NCBI GenBank assembly: GCA_052388025.1
Contig: JBQTIP010000196.1
Location: forward strand, 1 to 12,426
Source of the DNA: JBQTIP01 sp052388025
GTDB taxonomy: Bacteria; Actinomycetota; UBA4738; HRBIN12
Direction: 5' to 3'
Length of the DNA: 12,426 bases
Shown here: in pieces, positions 1 through 6,250 of the stretch
How the letters are laid out: every line of letters begins with the position of its first letter
Numbering within the stretch: position 1 is the first letter of the stretch
Notes under the pieces: model-generated
Told to the model about the DNA's origin: nothing
Database searches by the model: none
The model's input: the letters and a program-made list of their open reading frames with translations, nothing else
Made by a program: the position numbers and the translations under genes

Positions 1-317
1 TCCCCGCGACCCGCAAGGTGCTCGACCGCGCCGGCCTGGAGCTCTCGGACATCGATGTGGTCGAGATCAACGAGGCCTTCGCCTCCGTCGTGCTGGCGTG
101 GAAGCGCGAGCTCGGGGTTCCCGAGGACTGGTTCCAGAAGCACGTGAATCCCAACGGCGGCGCGATCGCGGTGGGGCACCCGGTTGGCGCCACAGGAGCG
201 AAGCTGATGGCGGACCTCCTGCACGAGCTGGAGCGGCGGGGCGGCCGCTACGGGCTGCAGGTCATGTGCGAGGGCGGCGGCATGGCGAACGCCACGATCG
301 TCGAGCGCCTCGATTGA
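1..317 (+). CDS. Acetyl-CoA C-acyltransferase (thiolase), C-terminal part, 5' end outside window
   Basis: Carries out the thiolytic step of beta-oxidation: 3-ketoacyl-CoA plus CoA gives acetyl-CoA and a shortened acyl-CoA, in the cytoplasm. Only about the last 105 residues are here; a full thiolase has about 390, so the gene starts left of the window (frame open from base 3). Visible motifs are EINEAFA, NPNGGAIAVGHPVGATGA with the catalytic His in GHP, and CEGGGMANA with the second catalytic Cys, followed by the usual short tail and a TGA stop. The ending (LLHELERRGGRYGLQVMCEGGG) resembles the mycobacterial FadA5/FadA6 type of acyl-CoA thiolases, which act on sterol side chains or long acyl-CoAs; this resemblance is from memory of the family and the substrate is not settled. 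The stop overlaps the TTG start of the next gene, so the two are probably co-translated. Confidence 0.93.
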   Translation, partial: PATRKVLDRAGLELSDIDVVEINEAFASVVLAWKRELGVPEDWFQKHVNPNGGAIAVGHPVGATGAKLMADLLHELERRGGRYGLQVMCEGGGMANATIVERLD

Positions 318-565
318 GCGTCTGGATCGTCCTCGGCGCGATCCTGGTCGGACTGCTGATCCTCTGGCTGGGCCTTACCGCGCTTCGGGCGGCGTCCGGA
401 GTAGGCCGGCCCGCGGATCGGCCCGAGATCGAGGACGTCGAGGAGCTCGACGTGTTCCTGGTGTGCCGCGAGTGCGGGACCGAGCTCCAGGTCACGCGCC
501 TGGGGGAGTTGCAGATCCCTCGCCACTGTGGGGAACCGATGGAGGTCGTCCGCCGCCCAACCTGA
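314..565 (+). CDS. Small membrane protein with a C-terminal Cys/His zinc-ribbon-like motif
   Basis: Encodes 83 residues from TTG at 314, whose TGA-overlap (TTGA) with the thiolase stop is the main reason for this start; no ATG or GTG lies between this point and the membrane segment and no good Shine-Dalgarno is seen. Residues 2-25 form one hydrophobic helix (VWIVLGAILVGLLILWLGL), then an acidic linker (EIEDVEELD), then a soluble tail with C51-x2-C54 and H71-C72, a set of four possible metal ligands. This looks like a minimal zinc ribbon or rubredoxin-like knuckle on the cytoplasmic or outer face of the membrane. I do not recognise a named family. Co-translation with a thiolase could mean a role in lipid metabolism or only that the gene is a passenger. 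No partner is visible. Confidence 0.72.
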   Translation: MSVWIVLGAILVGLLILWLGLTALRAASGVGRPADRPEIEDVEELDVFLVCRECGTELQVTRLGELQIPRHCGEPMEVVRRPT

Positions 566-569
566 GCGA

Positions 570-612
570 GCCCCCTGCTGGAGTTGCGGTCTCCGTTTCA
601 TCGGGAGGGGGC
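570..612 (+). other. Nested inverted repeat (possible RNA stem-loop or weak terminator)
   Basis: GCCCCCT (570-576) is complementary to AGGGGGC (606-612), and inside it GGAG (580-583) pairs with CTCC (591-594). It lies 5 nt after the stop of the small membrane protein. There is no U-run behind it, so it is not a classical intrinsic terminator; U-less hairpins are common as actinobacterial terminators. The rest of the 566-733 gap holds no convincing gene or promoter. Confidence 0.3.
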
Positions 613-722
613 GCATGGTCGCTCTAGGAAGGATGGCCGATTGACGTGGGAGGCGCCCCTCTCCGCAGGATGATGGGAAGCAACTAGCCGCTGGCGAGCC
701 TGATGGGGCGGCGCATTCGTGG

Positions 723-729
723 GGGAGGG
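723..729 (+). promoter_or_regulatory. Ribosome binding site deciding the protease start
   Basis: A purine block GGGAGGG ends 4 nt before ATG 734. It favours that ATG over the in-frame GTG at 719, which would swallow the ribosome binding site and place five extra residues before the basic n-region of the signal peptide. Confidence 0.7.
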
Positions 730-733
730 ATCG

Positions 734-1894
734 ATGCGCAGGTCGGGACGTCTGTCGGTCGGGATCGTTGTCCTGGGTGTCGCGATGGTGGCTGTGGCTC
801 TGGTCCCCGGATCCTCGATCGCCCAGCAGAGCGACGCGCCGCATGATGGGCTTCTGCGGGACGCTCAAGCGTATGCCTCGATCTTTCGGGTCTCGGTTGA
901 CGAAGCAGTCGCCAGGTTTGCTCTCCAAGACGCCGCCGGCGACCTAGACGCCGAGCTTGCCGAGAAGGAGCCAGCCACGTTCGGAGGTCTCTGGATCGAG
1001 CACGAGCCCGCATTCCGGGTGATAGTTCTGTTCACATCGGGCGGGAACGCCACGCTGGCGCCGTACGTCCAGGGTACCGATATGGCGAAAGTGGTAGAGG
1101 TCCGCGAGGCGCGGCGCACGCTGACCCAGCTTCAAGCAGACCAGGCCGCCGTTTCGAGCCTCGCTCCTGCTGGGGTCGACTTCGCGACGAGCATCAGCGT
1201 CTTCGAGAACCGAGTCGAGATCCAAACCGCTTCCCCAGACGCCTACCAAGCGTTCACTGGCCTCGCTTCCCAACTCCCGGAGTCAGCCGTCGTCGTGCAG
1301 GTCGAGGACTTGCCAAGTCCCGTCGCGGATATCTACGGCGGCCTGCCGCTGAGCAATGGGTGCACGACTGGGTTCTCCTTGGAGCAGACCAACGGCTCTC
1401 TTGAGGGTGTCACGACCGCCGGCCACTGTAGCAACGCAACCTCCTACAACGGTACGAACCTCCCCTGGCAGGCGGGTCAGCAATCGGGCAGCGCCGACGC
1501 TCAGTGGCACACGACTCCCCGCCTGGGCGATCCGAACCTGATCAACGATGGATCCGGAACTCGCACCATCACTGCTAGGACAAGCCGGACCAACCAAGCA
1601 GTGGGCACAATCGTGTGCAAGTTTGGGAGGACGACCGGATACGGGTGCGGGACGCTGTGGGATAAGTCCTACATGCCCGGAACATTTTGCGTCAACCCCG
1701 CGAACGCCACCTGGATGCTTGTGAATCCCGTGCCGGCTGGTCCGGACCTCGCGGAGGTTGGCGACAGCGGTGGCCCGGTCTTCGTCGGCAACACGGCGTA
1801 CGGAACCATCAATTGCCAAATCGGTCTTGCTTCCATGATCTACATGGCGCAGAACTACCTCTCCAACATCGGAGTCAGGGTGGATATCACATGA
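734..1894 (+). CDS. Secreted trypsin-like serine protease (S1 family) with N-terminal pro-region
   Basis: A 386-residue exported endopeptidase. Residues 1-32 are a signal peptide: basic MRRSGR, hydrophobic core, AQQ near the likely cleavage site. About 35-195 is a pro-region of a kind common in actinobacterial secreted proteins (QAYASIF, VDEAVARF, FGGLWIEHEP, VREARRTL), and 200-386 is a chymotrypsin-fold domain. The triad can be placed: H231 in TAGHC, D255 in SADAQW, S345 in GDSGGPVF. Cys in NGCTTGFS and GHC, and the pair in VCKFGRTTGYGC, suit the disulfides of this fold. It resembles streptogrisin/alpha-lytic-type proteases. The last codons overlap the next gene by 4 nt (ATGA). Base composition is lower in GC than the neighbours (hand count of 1561-1620: 57% GC; 9001-9060: 73%), and AGG, ACA and GCA codons are frequent, which may mean transfer or relaxed codon use. 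Target unknown. Confidence 0.9.
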   Translation: MRRSGRLSVGIVVLGVAMVAVALVPGSSIAQQSDAPHDGLLRDAQAYASIFRVSVDEAVARFALQDAAGDLDAELAEKEPATFGGLWIEHEPAFRVIVLFTSGGNATLAPYVQGTDMAKVVEVREARRTLTQLQADQAAVSSLAPAGVDFATSISVFENRVEIQTASPDAYQAFTGLASQLPESAVVVQVEDLPSPVADIYGGLPLSNGCTTGFSLEQTNGSLEGVTTAGHCSNATSYNGTNLPWQAGQQSGSADAQWHTTPRLGDPNLINDGSGTRTITARTSRTNQAVGTIVCKFGRTTGYGCGTLWDKSYMPGTFCVNPANATWMLVNPVPAGPDLAEVGDSGGPVFVGNTAYGTINCQIGLASMIYMAQNYLSNIGVRVDIT

Positions 1895-2310
1895 CACGCT
1901 GGAAGTTCCTAGCGCTTGCCCTTGGATTGGTAGCCATCTCGGGGGGATGCGCGAGGGACGGGCCCGAGCCACGTGGAACGGCCGGGGTCTTCTTCCCAAC
2001 GTACCCGCCCTCTGGGGACTCTGCGCTCGGGATTCTCCAGGGAGTGCTCATCGCCCGCGACGGCTGCCTGTTCGTGGAAACGCCCTATGACCAGCAGTTC
2101 CTCTTGCTGTGGCCCGAAGGCTACGCCGCAATCAGCGAGGACGGTCGGATCCGGGTGCTCGATCAGTCTGGCGACTCGATCGGAGCCGTGGGGGACGACC
2201 TAACCCTCGTCGGAGGCGAGCGTGGGCTGAGGTCGGCCGCGGACACCGTTGGCGAGGAGATCCCGCAGGAGTGTCAGCGCGGGTTCTACTGGGTCGTGGT
2301 GCCGGAGTAG
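1891..2310 (+). CDS. Putative lipoprotein co-translated with the protease
   Basis: Encodes 139 residues. ATG 1891 overlaps the protease stop as ATGA, with AGGGTGGA about 7 nt upstream as a plausible ribosome binding site. The N-terminus (MTRWKFLALALGLVAISGGC) is a lipoprotein signal peptide with Ile-Ser-Gly-Gly before the Cys at residue 20, an acceptable though not ideal lipobox. The mature part is about 120 residues, beta-rich by eye (GVLIARDGCLFVET, FLLLWPEGYAAI, IRVLDQSGDSIGAVGDDLTLVGGE) and ends with a Cys-containing segment, so the two mature Cys (in DGCLF and QECQR) might bond. Small actinobacterial lipoproteins of unknown function with a similar WPEGY and GDD-x-GG layout seem familiar, but I cannot name a family. 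The overlap with the protease suggests a membrane-anchored partner, inhibitor or chaperone; that is inference. Confidence 0.8.
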   Translation: MTRWKFLALALGLVAISGGCARDGPEPRGTAGVFFPTYPPSGDSALGILQGVLIARDGCLFVETPYDQQFLLLWPEGYAAISEDGRIRVLDQSGDSIGAVGDDLTLVGGERGLRSAADTVGEEIPQECQRGFYWVVVPE

Positions 2311-2338
2311 CGGGGTAGTGGCACCCGAAGCCCTGCCC

Positions 2339-2475
2339 ATATCCACACGCTGTTCACAGGTTCCCCGAACCGACGGGTCGAGTTTTCCACAACACGGCCG
2401 GGTGGAATCACATGCGTGTGAGCTTCTTCACCGCTGTGGATAGGGCTTGTGGAGAAATGACAGGCGTGTGATTCA
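2339..2475. other. Cluster of DnaA-box-like nonamers in convergent intergenic region (candidate DnaA-binding locus or oriC)
   Basis: Between the lipoprotein stop and the crgA stop lie six sequences close to the DnaA box (TTATNCACA; actinobacterial TTGTCCACA). Forward strand: ATATCCACA (2339-2347, 8/9), CTGTTCACA (2350-2358, 7/9), TTTTCCACA (2383-2391, 8/9). Reverse strand: CTATCCACA (2435-2443, 8/9), TTCTCCACA (2448-2456, 8/9), TGAATCACA (2467-2475, 7/9). The two groups face each other around an imperfect palindrome TCACATGCGTGTGA at 2408-2421. The stretch is richer in A+T than its surroundings (hand count 40% in 2341-2400 and 48% in 2401-2460) but has no strong AT-rich unwinding tract. No gene of more than a few codons fits here. 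Confidence 0.55.
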
Positions 2476-2727
2476 GCGCCACTGGGTCGCGGCGAGGAAT
2501 CCGAGAGCGATGAGGCCGAGCCCGCTCCAGAGATAGAGGCCCTCGGTCTCGCCCCCGGAGAACGGCATCAGCCCCATGTAGTTCAGGACGATCACCGCGA
2601 CGCCCACGATCATCAGCCCGAGGATCAAGAAGCCGAACCATCTGCGGCTCGGCCTCCGCTTCTTCTTCGTGGGCGGCGGCAGGTAGCTCCGGCGCCTCTG
2701 CTTCGATCTGGATCTGGACTCGGGCAT
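2473..2727 (-). CDS. crgA: Cell division protein CrgA
   Basis: An 84-residue inner-membrane protein of the actinobacterial divisome. In mycobacteria and streptomycetes CrgA interacts with FtsZ, FtsQ, FtsI and CwsA and helps coordinate septation with peptidoglycan synthesis. The family layout is clear: MPESRSRSK start, basic stretch with YLPPPTKKKRR, Trp before the first membrane helix (about 30-50, FGFLILGLMIVGVAVIVL), a short outer loop, a second helix (about 63-79, LWSGLGLIALGFLAA) and the conserved end ATQWR. Length matches the family (about 80-95). The start ATG has GAGAGG just upstream but only 2-3 nt away. It begins 12 nt after the acylase stop, so it may be read from the same transcript, an unusual partnership: in other actinomycetes crgA sits near pknAB/pbpA and close to the origin. 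Confidence 0.92.
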   Translation of the reverse strand: MPESRSRSKQRRRSYLPPPTKKKRRPSRRWFGFLILGLMIVGVAVIVLNYMGLMPFSGGETEGLYLWSGLGLIALGFLAATQWR

Positions 2728-2739
2728 CGCCTCTCGATG

Positions 2740-5088
2740 TTACCCGGGCAGGAGGGTGAGCGTGGACTCCGCGTGGGCCTCGACGGCCGCGCGGGTGAAG
2801 GGCAACGGGTGGTACTCGCCGCTCGCCCAGAGCGGGATCAGGTCGTTCCAATGAGGGGAGAGGGGGTTGGCGGACTGCCCGGTCGTATGCACGCCTACCG
2901 AAGCGTCGATGTCGGCGAGGTCGATGATGTGTCGCCAGGAAGGCAGGACCGAGACGCCGTACCCGCGCTCGGGTTCGAAGGCAGCCTGATGGATGGTCTG
3001 CTCGTCGCCGCCGACCTCCGCCACGCCGCCCGTGAAGAAGCCGGCCAGGTCCCGAATCAGGGCGAGCGGGTGCGCGAACACCACGCGATGCAGCGCCCCC
3101 CACCTCCAGGACGACATGTCCTCGCCGAGCGCCGCGGTGAGCTCGTCGATCGCGCGATCGAGCGCCCTCCGAATGGTGTCATCGTGCGCCGGCCGCCCGG
3201 CGGCGCCGAACCACACCGCGGACGGGTACGCGAGGAGGTTCGGTAGCACCTGGTGCTGGAACGCGTTCGTCCCCGGCCTTCGCCCGTGGTAGTGCGTGAA
3301 GAGCTCCGGGCCGAGCTTCGGGAGCAGGATCTCCTCGGCGATATGCGTGCTCCACACCTGGTAGATGCACGCCGCCACGGAGTCCGCCGCGAGGTCGCCG
3401 TACCAGCCCTCGAGGTGGGAGAGCGCCTCCATCTGACGTTCAGTCCGCGGCTCGACCTCGAGTAGGCGCGGCAGGATCTCGCGCGCCGACAGCGACACGG
3501 TGTCCATCTGCATCCGGGCGAACGTGTCGAGCGAGTGCCGCTCCGTCGCCGTGATGAGCTCGACGATCCGCCGGGCGCGGTAGCCGGGCAGGAAGTCCTT
3601 GCCGATCAGGCCCGGGTAGGAGTCGTCGTGGATGCGCTGGTTCGCGGTGGCCACGAAGCCCTCGTCCGGATCCGCGCTCCAGGGCAGCTCCTCGAACGGG
3701 ATGTAGCCGTCCCATTCGTGCTCCGCGGTCCATCCCGGGACCGGGATGGTGCCGTCCCCTTTGCGGCGCACGGGGTACAGACCGGTGCACTGGTAGCCGA
3801 TCTTGCCGTCGACGTCGGCGTATACGGCGTTCTGGCCGGGCGCGCTCCAGCCCCGGATGGCCTCGCGGAACTCCGCGAAGCTCCCGGCCTGCGCCATGCG
3901 GAGGAGGACCGAAGGGGCAACGGCGTGCTCGTGGCCGATCCAGCGGAGCGCGTAGGTCTCGGTGATCCCGCCGGGGACGACCTCCGGCTGCGCGATGCCG
4001 ACCACGTAGGAGTCGAGGATCGGTCCGTGGCGGGTCTCCCGCACCTCGACGACCTCCGGCTCGGCACGCCCGCGGACCTCGATCTCCTCCCGGTGAACGG
4101 TCACCGGCTCCCACACGCCCTCGTACAGGGCGGCCGCTCCGTCCTCGCTCAGCCGTTCCAGGAAGAGGTCCTGCGTGTCGCCGCCCACGTTCGTGAATCC
4201 CCAGGCGTGCCGGGCCGTGTGGCCGATCACCACCCCCGGGGAGAACGGGAGCGAGACGCCGGAGGCCTCGTAGCCGGGGGCGGATAGGTGGCACTCGAAC
4301 CAGATCGAGGGCATCTGCGCTACGAGGTGAGGGTCGTTCGCAAGGAGCGGCTTGCCGGTCGCGGTCCGCGCGCCGGAGACGACCCAGTTGTTGGAGCCCT
4401 GGCCGCGGGGGCTCTCCGGGGCTTCCCGCAAGAGGTCCAGGGCCGACCGGCGGCCGTAGCGTGTCCCCGGTGTGATCACGGAGGGCTCCGCCGGCAGATC
4501 GGGGAAGAGGGCGAGCATCGTCTCCCGGCCCAGCCGCTGGGTGATCTCGGCGCGTAGCAGCTCGTCGTCCCAGTTCCCGGAGAGCCCCCAGGCCATGAAC
4601 ACGCCGGCGGAAGCCCAGTAGGCCTCCTGCTCGGGACCTCGCGGGAACGCCGGCTCCAGCTCGAGCACCGCGTACTCGACCGGCGGGGCCGGCATCGTGT
4701 CTACCCAGGCGTGCACGCCCGCCCGGAAGCCCGCCGTCATGCGAAGGGACAGGTCGTCGAAGCTCGCTGCGACGCGTTCGCCGGCGCGGTTCCAGCCCAC
4801 GGTGCGGGCGAACCTGTCCATCGGCAGCGCGAGCTCGCCGAACATGGAGGCGAGGCGTCCGTTTGCCAGGCGCAGCATCATGTCGAGCTGGAACAGGCGC
4901 TCGGAGGCGACGATGCAGCCCTGCGCCCGGAACAGGTCGTCGAGGTCCGCCGCGTAGATGTGGGGGACGCCCCACCGGTCGCGGATGACCTCGACCGGGT
5001 TGCGGAGCCCGGCGACCGTGATTTCGCCTTCCACGGGGGGAAGGGCGCGGCTTGCGGCCGCGCGGACCTCCTCGAGCCGGTCGCTCAA
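2740..5088 (-). CDS. Penicillin acylase (penicillin amidase) family Ntn hydrolase
   Basis: A 782-residue self-cleaving amidase of the penicillin G acylase / AHL acylase / N-acyl amidase family; it hydrolyses the amide between an acyl chain and an amine or amino acid. The N-terminal part has the family signature RDRWGVPHI and AQGCIVASERLFQLDMM (about 36-75). The nucleophile after autocleavage is S232 in GSNNWVVSG, so the alpha chain plus spacer is about 1-231 and the beta chain 232-782. Later motifs are NDPHL, GHTARHAWGFTN, TRHGPILD, GQNAVYADVDGKIGY, GDGTIPVPGW and TANQR, whose N483 (beta 252) matches the oxyanion Asn. The start is TTG 5088, overlapping the dehydrogenase stop as TTGA; GTG at residue 19 is an alternative. 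Most relatives are exported, yet I see no signal peptide here, so it may be cytoplasmic. Substrate unknown. Confidence 0.9.
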   Translation of the reverse strand: MSDRLEEVRAAASRALPPVEGEITVAGLRNPVEVIRDRWGVPHIYAADLDDLFRAQGCIVASERLFQLDMMLRLANGRLASMFGELALPMDRFARTVGWNRAGERVAASFDDLSLRMTAGFRAGVHAWVDTMPAPPVEYAVLELEPAFPRGPEQEAYWASAGVFMAWGLSGNWDDELLRAEITQRLGRETMLALFPDLPAEPSVITPGTRYGRRSALDLLREAPESPRGQGSNNWVVSGARTATGKPLLANDPHLVAQMPSIWFECHLSAPGYEASGVSLPFSPGVVIGHTARHAWGFTNVGGDTQDLFLERLSEDGAAALYEGVWEPVTVHREEIEVRGRAEPEVVEVRETRHGPILDSYVVGIAQPEVVPGGITETYALRWIGHEHAVAPSVLLRMAQAGSFAEFREAIRGWSAPGQNAVYADVDGKIGYQCTGLYPVRRKGDGTIPVPGWTAEHEWDGYIPFEELPWSADPDEGFVATANQRIHDDSYPGLIGKDFLPGYRARRIVELITATERHSLDTFARMQMDTVSLSAREILPRLLEVEPRTERQMEALSHLEGWYGDLAADSVAACIYQVWSTHIAEEILLPKLGPELFTHYHGRRPGTNAFQHQVLPNLLAYPSAVWFGAAGRPAHDDTIRRALDRAIDELTAALGEDMSSWRWGALHRVVFAHPLALIRDLAGFFTGGVAEVGGDEQTIHQAAFEPERGYGVSVLPSWRHIIDLADIDASVGVHTTGQSANPLSPHWNDLIPLWASGEYHPLPFTRAAVEAHAESTLTLLPG

Positions 5089-6137
5089 TTGGCCGCGGCC
5101 GCGAGCCGCTCCTCCACGATCCGCTCCGCCGCCCGGCCGGTGCTGATCCCGGCGTCATCCGCGGCCCGGAAGATCTCTCCCAAGGTGTCGCCGATCCGCT
5201 CGAGCCGCTGGTCGAGCTGTGATTGGGTCCACCCGAGCGACTCGAGCCCCACCAGGTGGATGATCCCTCCGGCGTTGATCACGTAGTCGGGCGCGTAGAG
5301 GATTCCGGCCGCCCGCAGGAGCTCGGCGTCCTCTTCGGCGCGGAGCTGATTGTTCGCCGCCCCCGCGACGACTCGGCACCGAAGCCGCGGGATCGTTTCC
5401 GGGTTGAGCACTCCACCGGTCGCGCACGGCGCGAGCAGGTCGCACTCGGTCCCGATCGCGTCCTCGGCGGCGACCTGCCGGGCGCCCAGCTCCTCCGCCG
5501 TCTCTCGCGCCCGTCCGGTCACGACGTCGCTCACCAAGACCGCGGCCCCGGCCTCGGAGAGCAGGCGAGCGAGGCGGATGCCGACCGCCCCGACGCCCTG
5601 GACGAGGACGCTCCTGCCCTCCAGGCTCGTGGATCCGAAGGCGTGGGCGACGCTCGCGCGGATGCCGTGGAAGACCCCGACGGCGGTGGCGGGGGCGGAC
5701 GTTCCCGAGCCGCCGCGGTCGACGCTGCGCCCGAAGACAAAAGGGCAGCGCTCGCCGATCAGGTTCATGTCGGCCTCGGTCGTGTTCATGTCGGACGCGG
5801 TCCGGTAGGTGCCTCCCATCGAGGCGACGAGGTCCGCGTAGCGAAGCACGATCTGCCGCCGTTCCTCTCCCTGGGGCACCGCGGAGACCGCGAGCACCGC
5901 CTTGCCGCCGCCGAGCGGCAGCTCGGCTATCGCGTTCTTACGGGTCATTGCGCCGGCCAGGCGGAGGCCGTCCGCGAGCCCGTCGGCCGGGGTCGGATAC
6001 GCCTTCATCCTGGTGCCCCCTCCGGCGGGGCCCAAGACCGTGGAGTGCACGCAGACGAACATCCAGGTCTTGGTCGGGGCGTCGAAGGCCATGACGACCT
6101 CCTCCCCGTCCCATTCCCGCACGAGCTCCTCGAACAC
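5085..6137 (-). CDS. Leucine/valine-type amino acid dehydrogenase (Glu/Leu/Phe/Val dehydrogenase family)
   Basis: Encodes 350 residues (leucine dehydrogenases are about 365) and should catalyse NAD-dependent reversible oxidative deamination of a branched-chain or aromatic amino acid to its 2-oxo acid and ammonium. Motifs in order: GPAGGGTRM (36-44); substrate-binding K67 in MTRKNA; catalytic K79 in LGGGKAV, matching K68 and K80 of leucine dehydrogenase; D116 in SDMNTTEADM at the catalytic Asp site; SGTSAPATAVGV; a Rossmann loop GVGAVG (181-186) with D204 ending the second strand, which favours NAD; AGAANNQL (258-265); and APDYVINAGGI. The start GTG 6137 has GGGAGGA 3 nt upstream. It is the first gene of the minus-strand operon with the acylase and crgA. 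Leu, Val and Phe cannot be separated by eye. Confidence 0.9.
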   Translation of the reverse strand: MFEELVREWDGEEVVMAFDAPTKTWMFVCVHSTVLGPAGGGTRMKAYPTPADGLADGLRLAGAMTRKNAIAELPLGGGKAVLAVSAVPQGEERRQIVLRYADLVASMGGTYRTASDMNTTEADMNLIGERCPFVFGRSVDRGGSGTSAPATAVGVFHGIRASVAHAFGSTSLEGRSVLVQGVGAVGIRLARLLSEAGAAVLVSDVVTGRARETAEELGARQVAAEDAIGTECDLLAPCATGGVLNPETIPRLRCRVVAGAANNQLRAEEDAELLRAAGILYAPDYVINAGGIIHLVGLESLGWTQSQLDQRLERIGDTLGEIFRAADDAGISTGRAAERIVEERLAAAAN

Positions 6138-6140
6138 TCG

Positions 6141-6147
6141 TCCTCCC
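6141..6147 (-). promoter_or_regulatory. Strong Shine-Dalgarno for the dehydrogenase GTG start
   Basis: Reads GGGAGGA on the minus strand, 3 nt before GTG 6137. It is the clearest ribosome binding site on this strand and supports the non-ATG start. Confidence 0.65.
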
Positions 6148-6173
6148 AGGGTTCGACGCCGAGCGATCGAACC

Positions 6174-6179
6174 ATCGTA
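6174..6179 (-). promoter_or_regulatory. Possible -10 element for the dehydrogenase operon
   Basis: TACGAT on the minus strand would start transcription near 6167 and leave a leader of about 30 nt that contains the Shine-Dalgarno. No good -35 hexamer is found 16-19 nt upstream, so the call is weak. It lies in the 113-nt divergent gap shared with the acyl-CoA ligase, for which I see no clear promoter. Confidence 0.3.
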
Positions 6180-6250
6180 GGCAACCGCCGACCGGGCGGT
6201 CCCGCCGCGTCCGGACTTGGGCCGCTTGTGCGTTCTACCGCCGGTCTGGA

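Noticed and set aside
641..674. TTGACG at 641-646 as a -35 promoter element for the protease.
   Set aside because: No acceptable -10 hexamer lies 16-19 nt downstream (CGCAGG, GCAGGA); the match to TTGACA is likely chance.
719..736. GTG 719 as the start of the protease.
   Set aside because: It would absorb the GGGAGGG ribosome binding site; ATG 734 gives a proper spacing and a canonical signal peptide beginning MRRSGR.
2408..2421. TCACATGCGTGTGA as a CRP-type operator.
   Set aside because: CRP sites are TGTGA-N6-TCACA; here the half-sites are in the opposite order. It fits better as the centre of the DnaA-box-like cluster.
3440..5158. A 572-codon minus-strand frame inside the acylase gene.
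   Set aside because: It overlaps the acylase in a different frame, reads as Arg/Pro-rich low-complexity protein, and the acylase frame carries all catalytic motifs.
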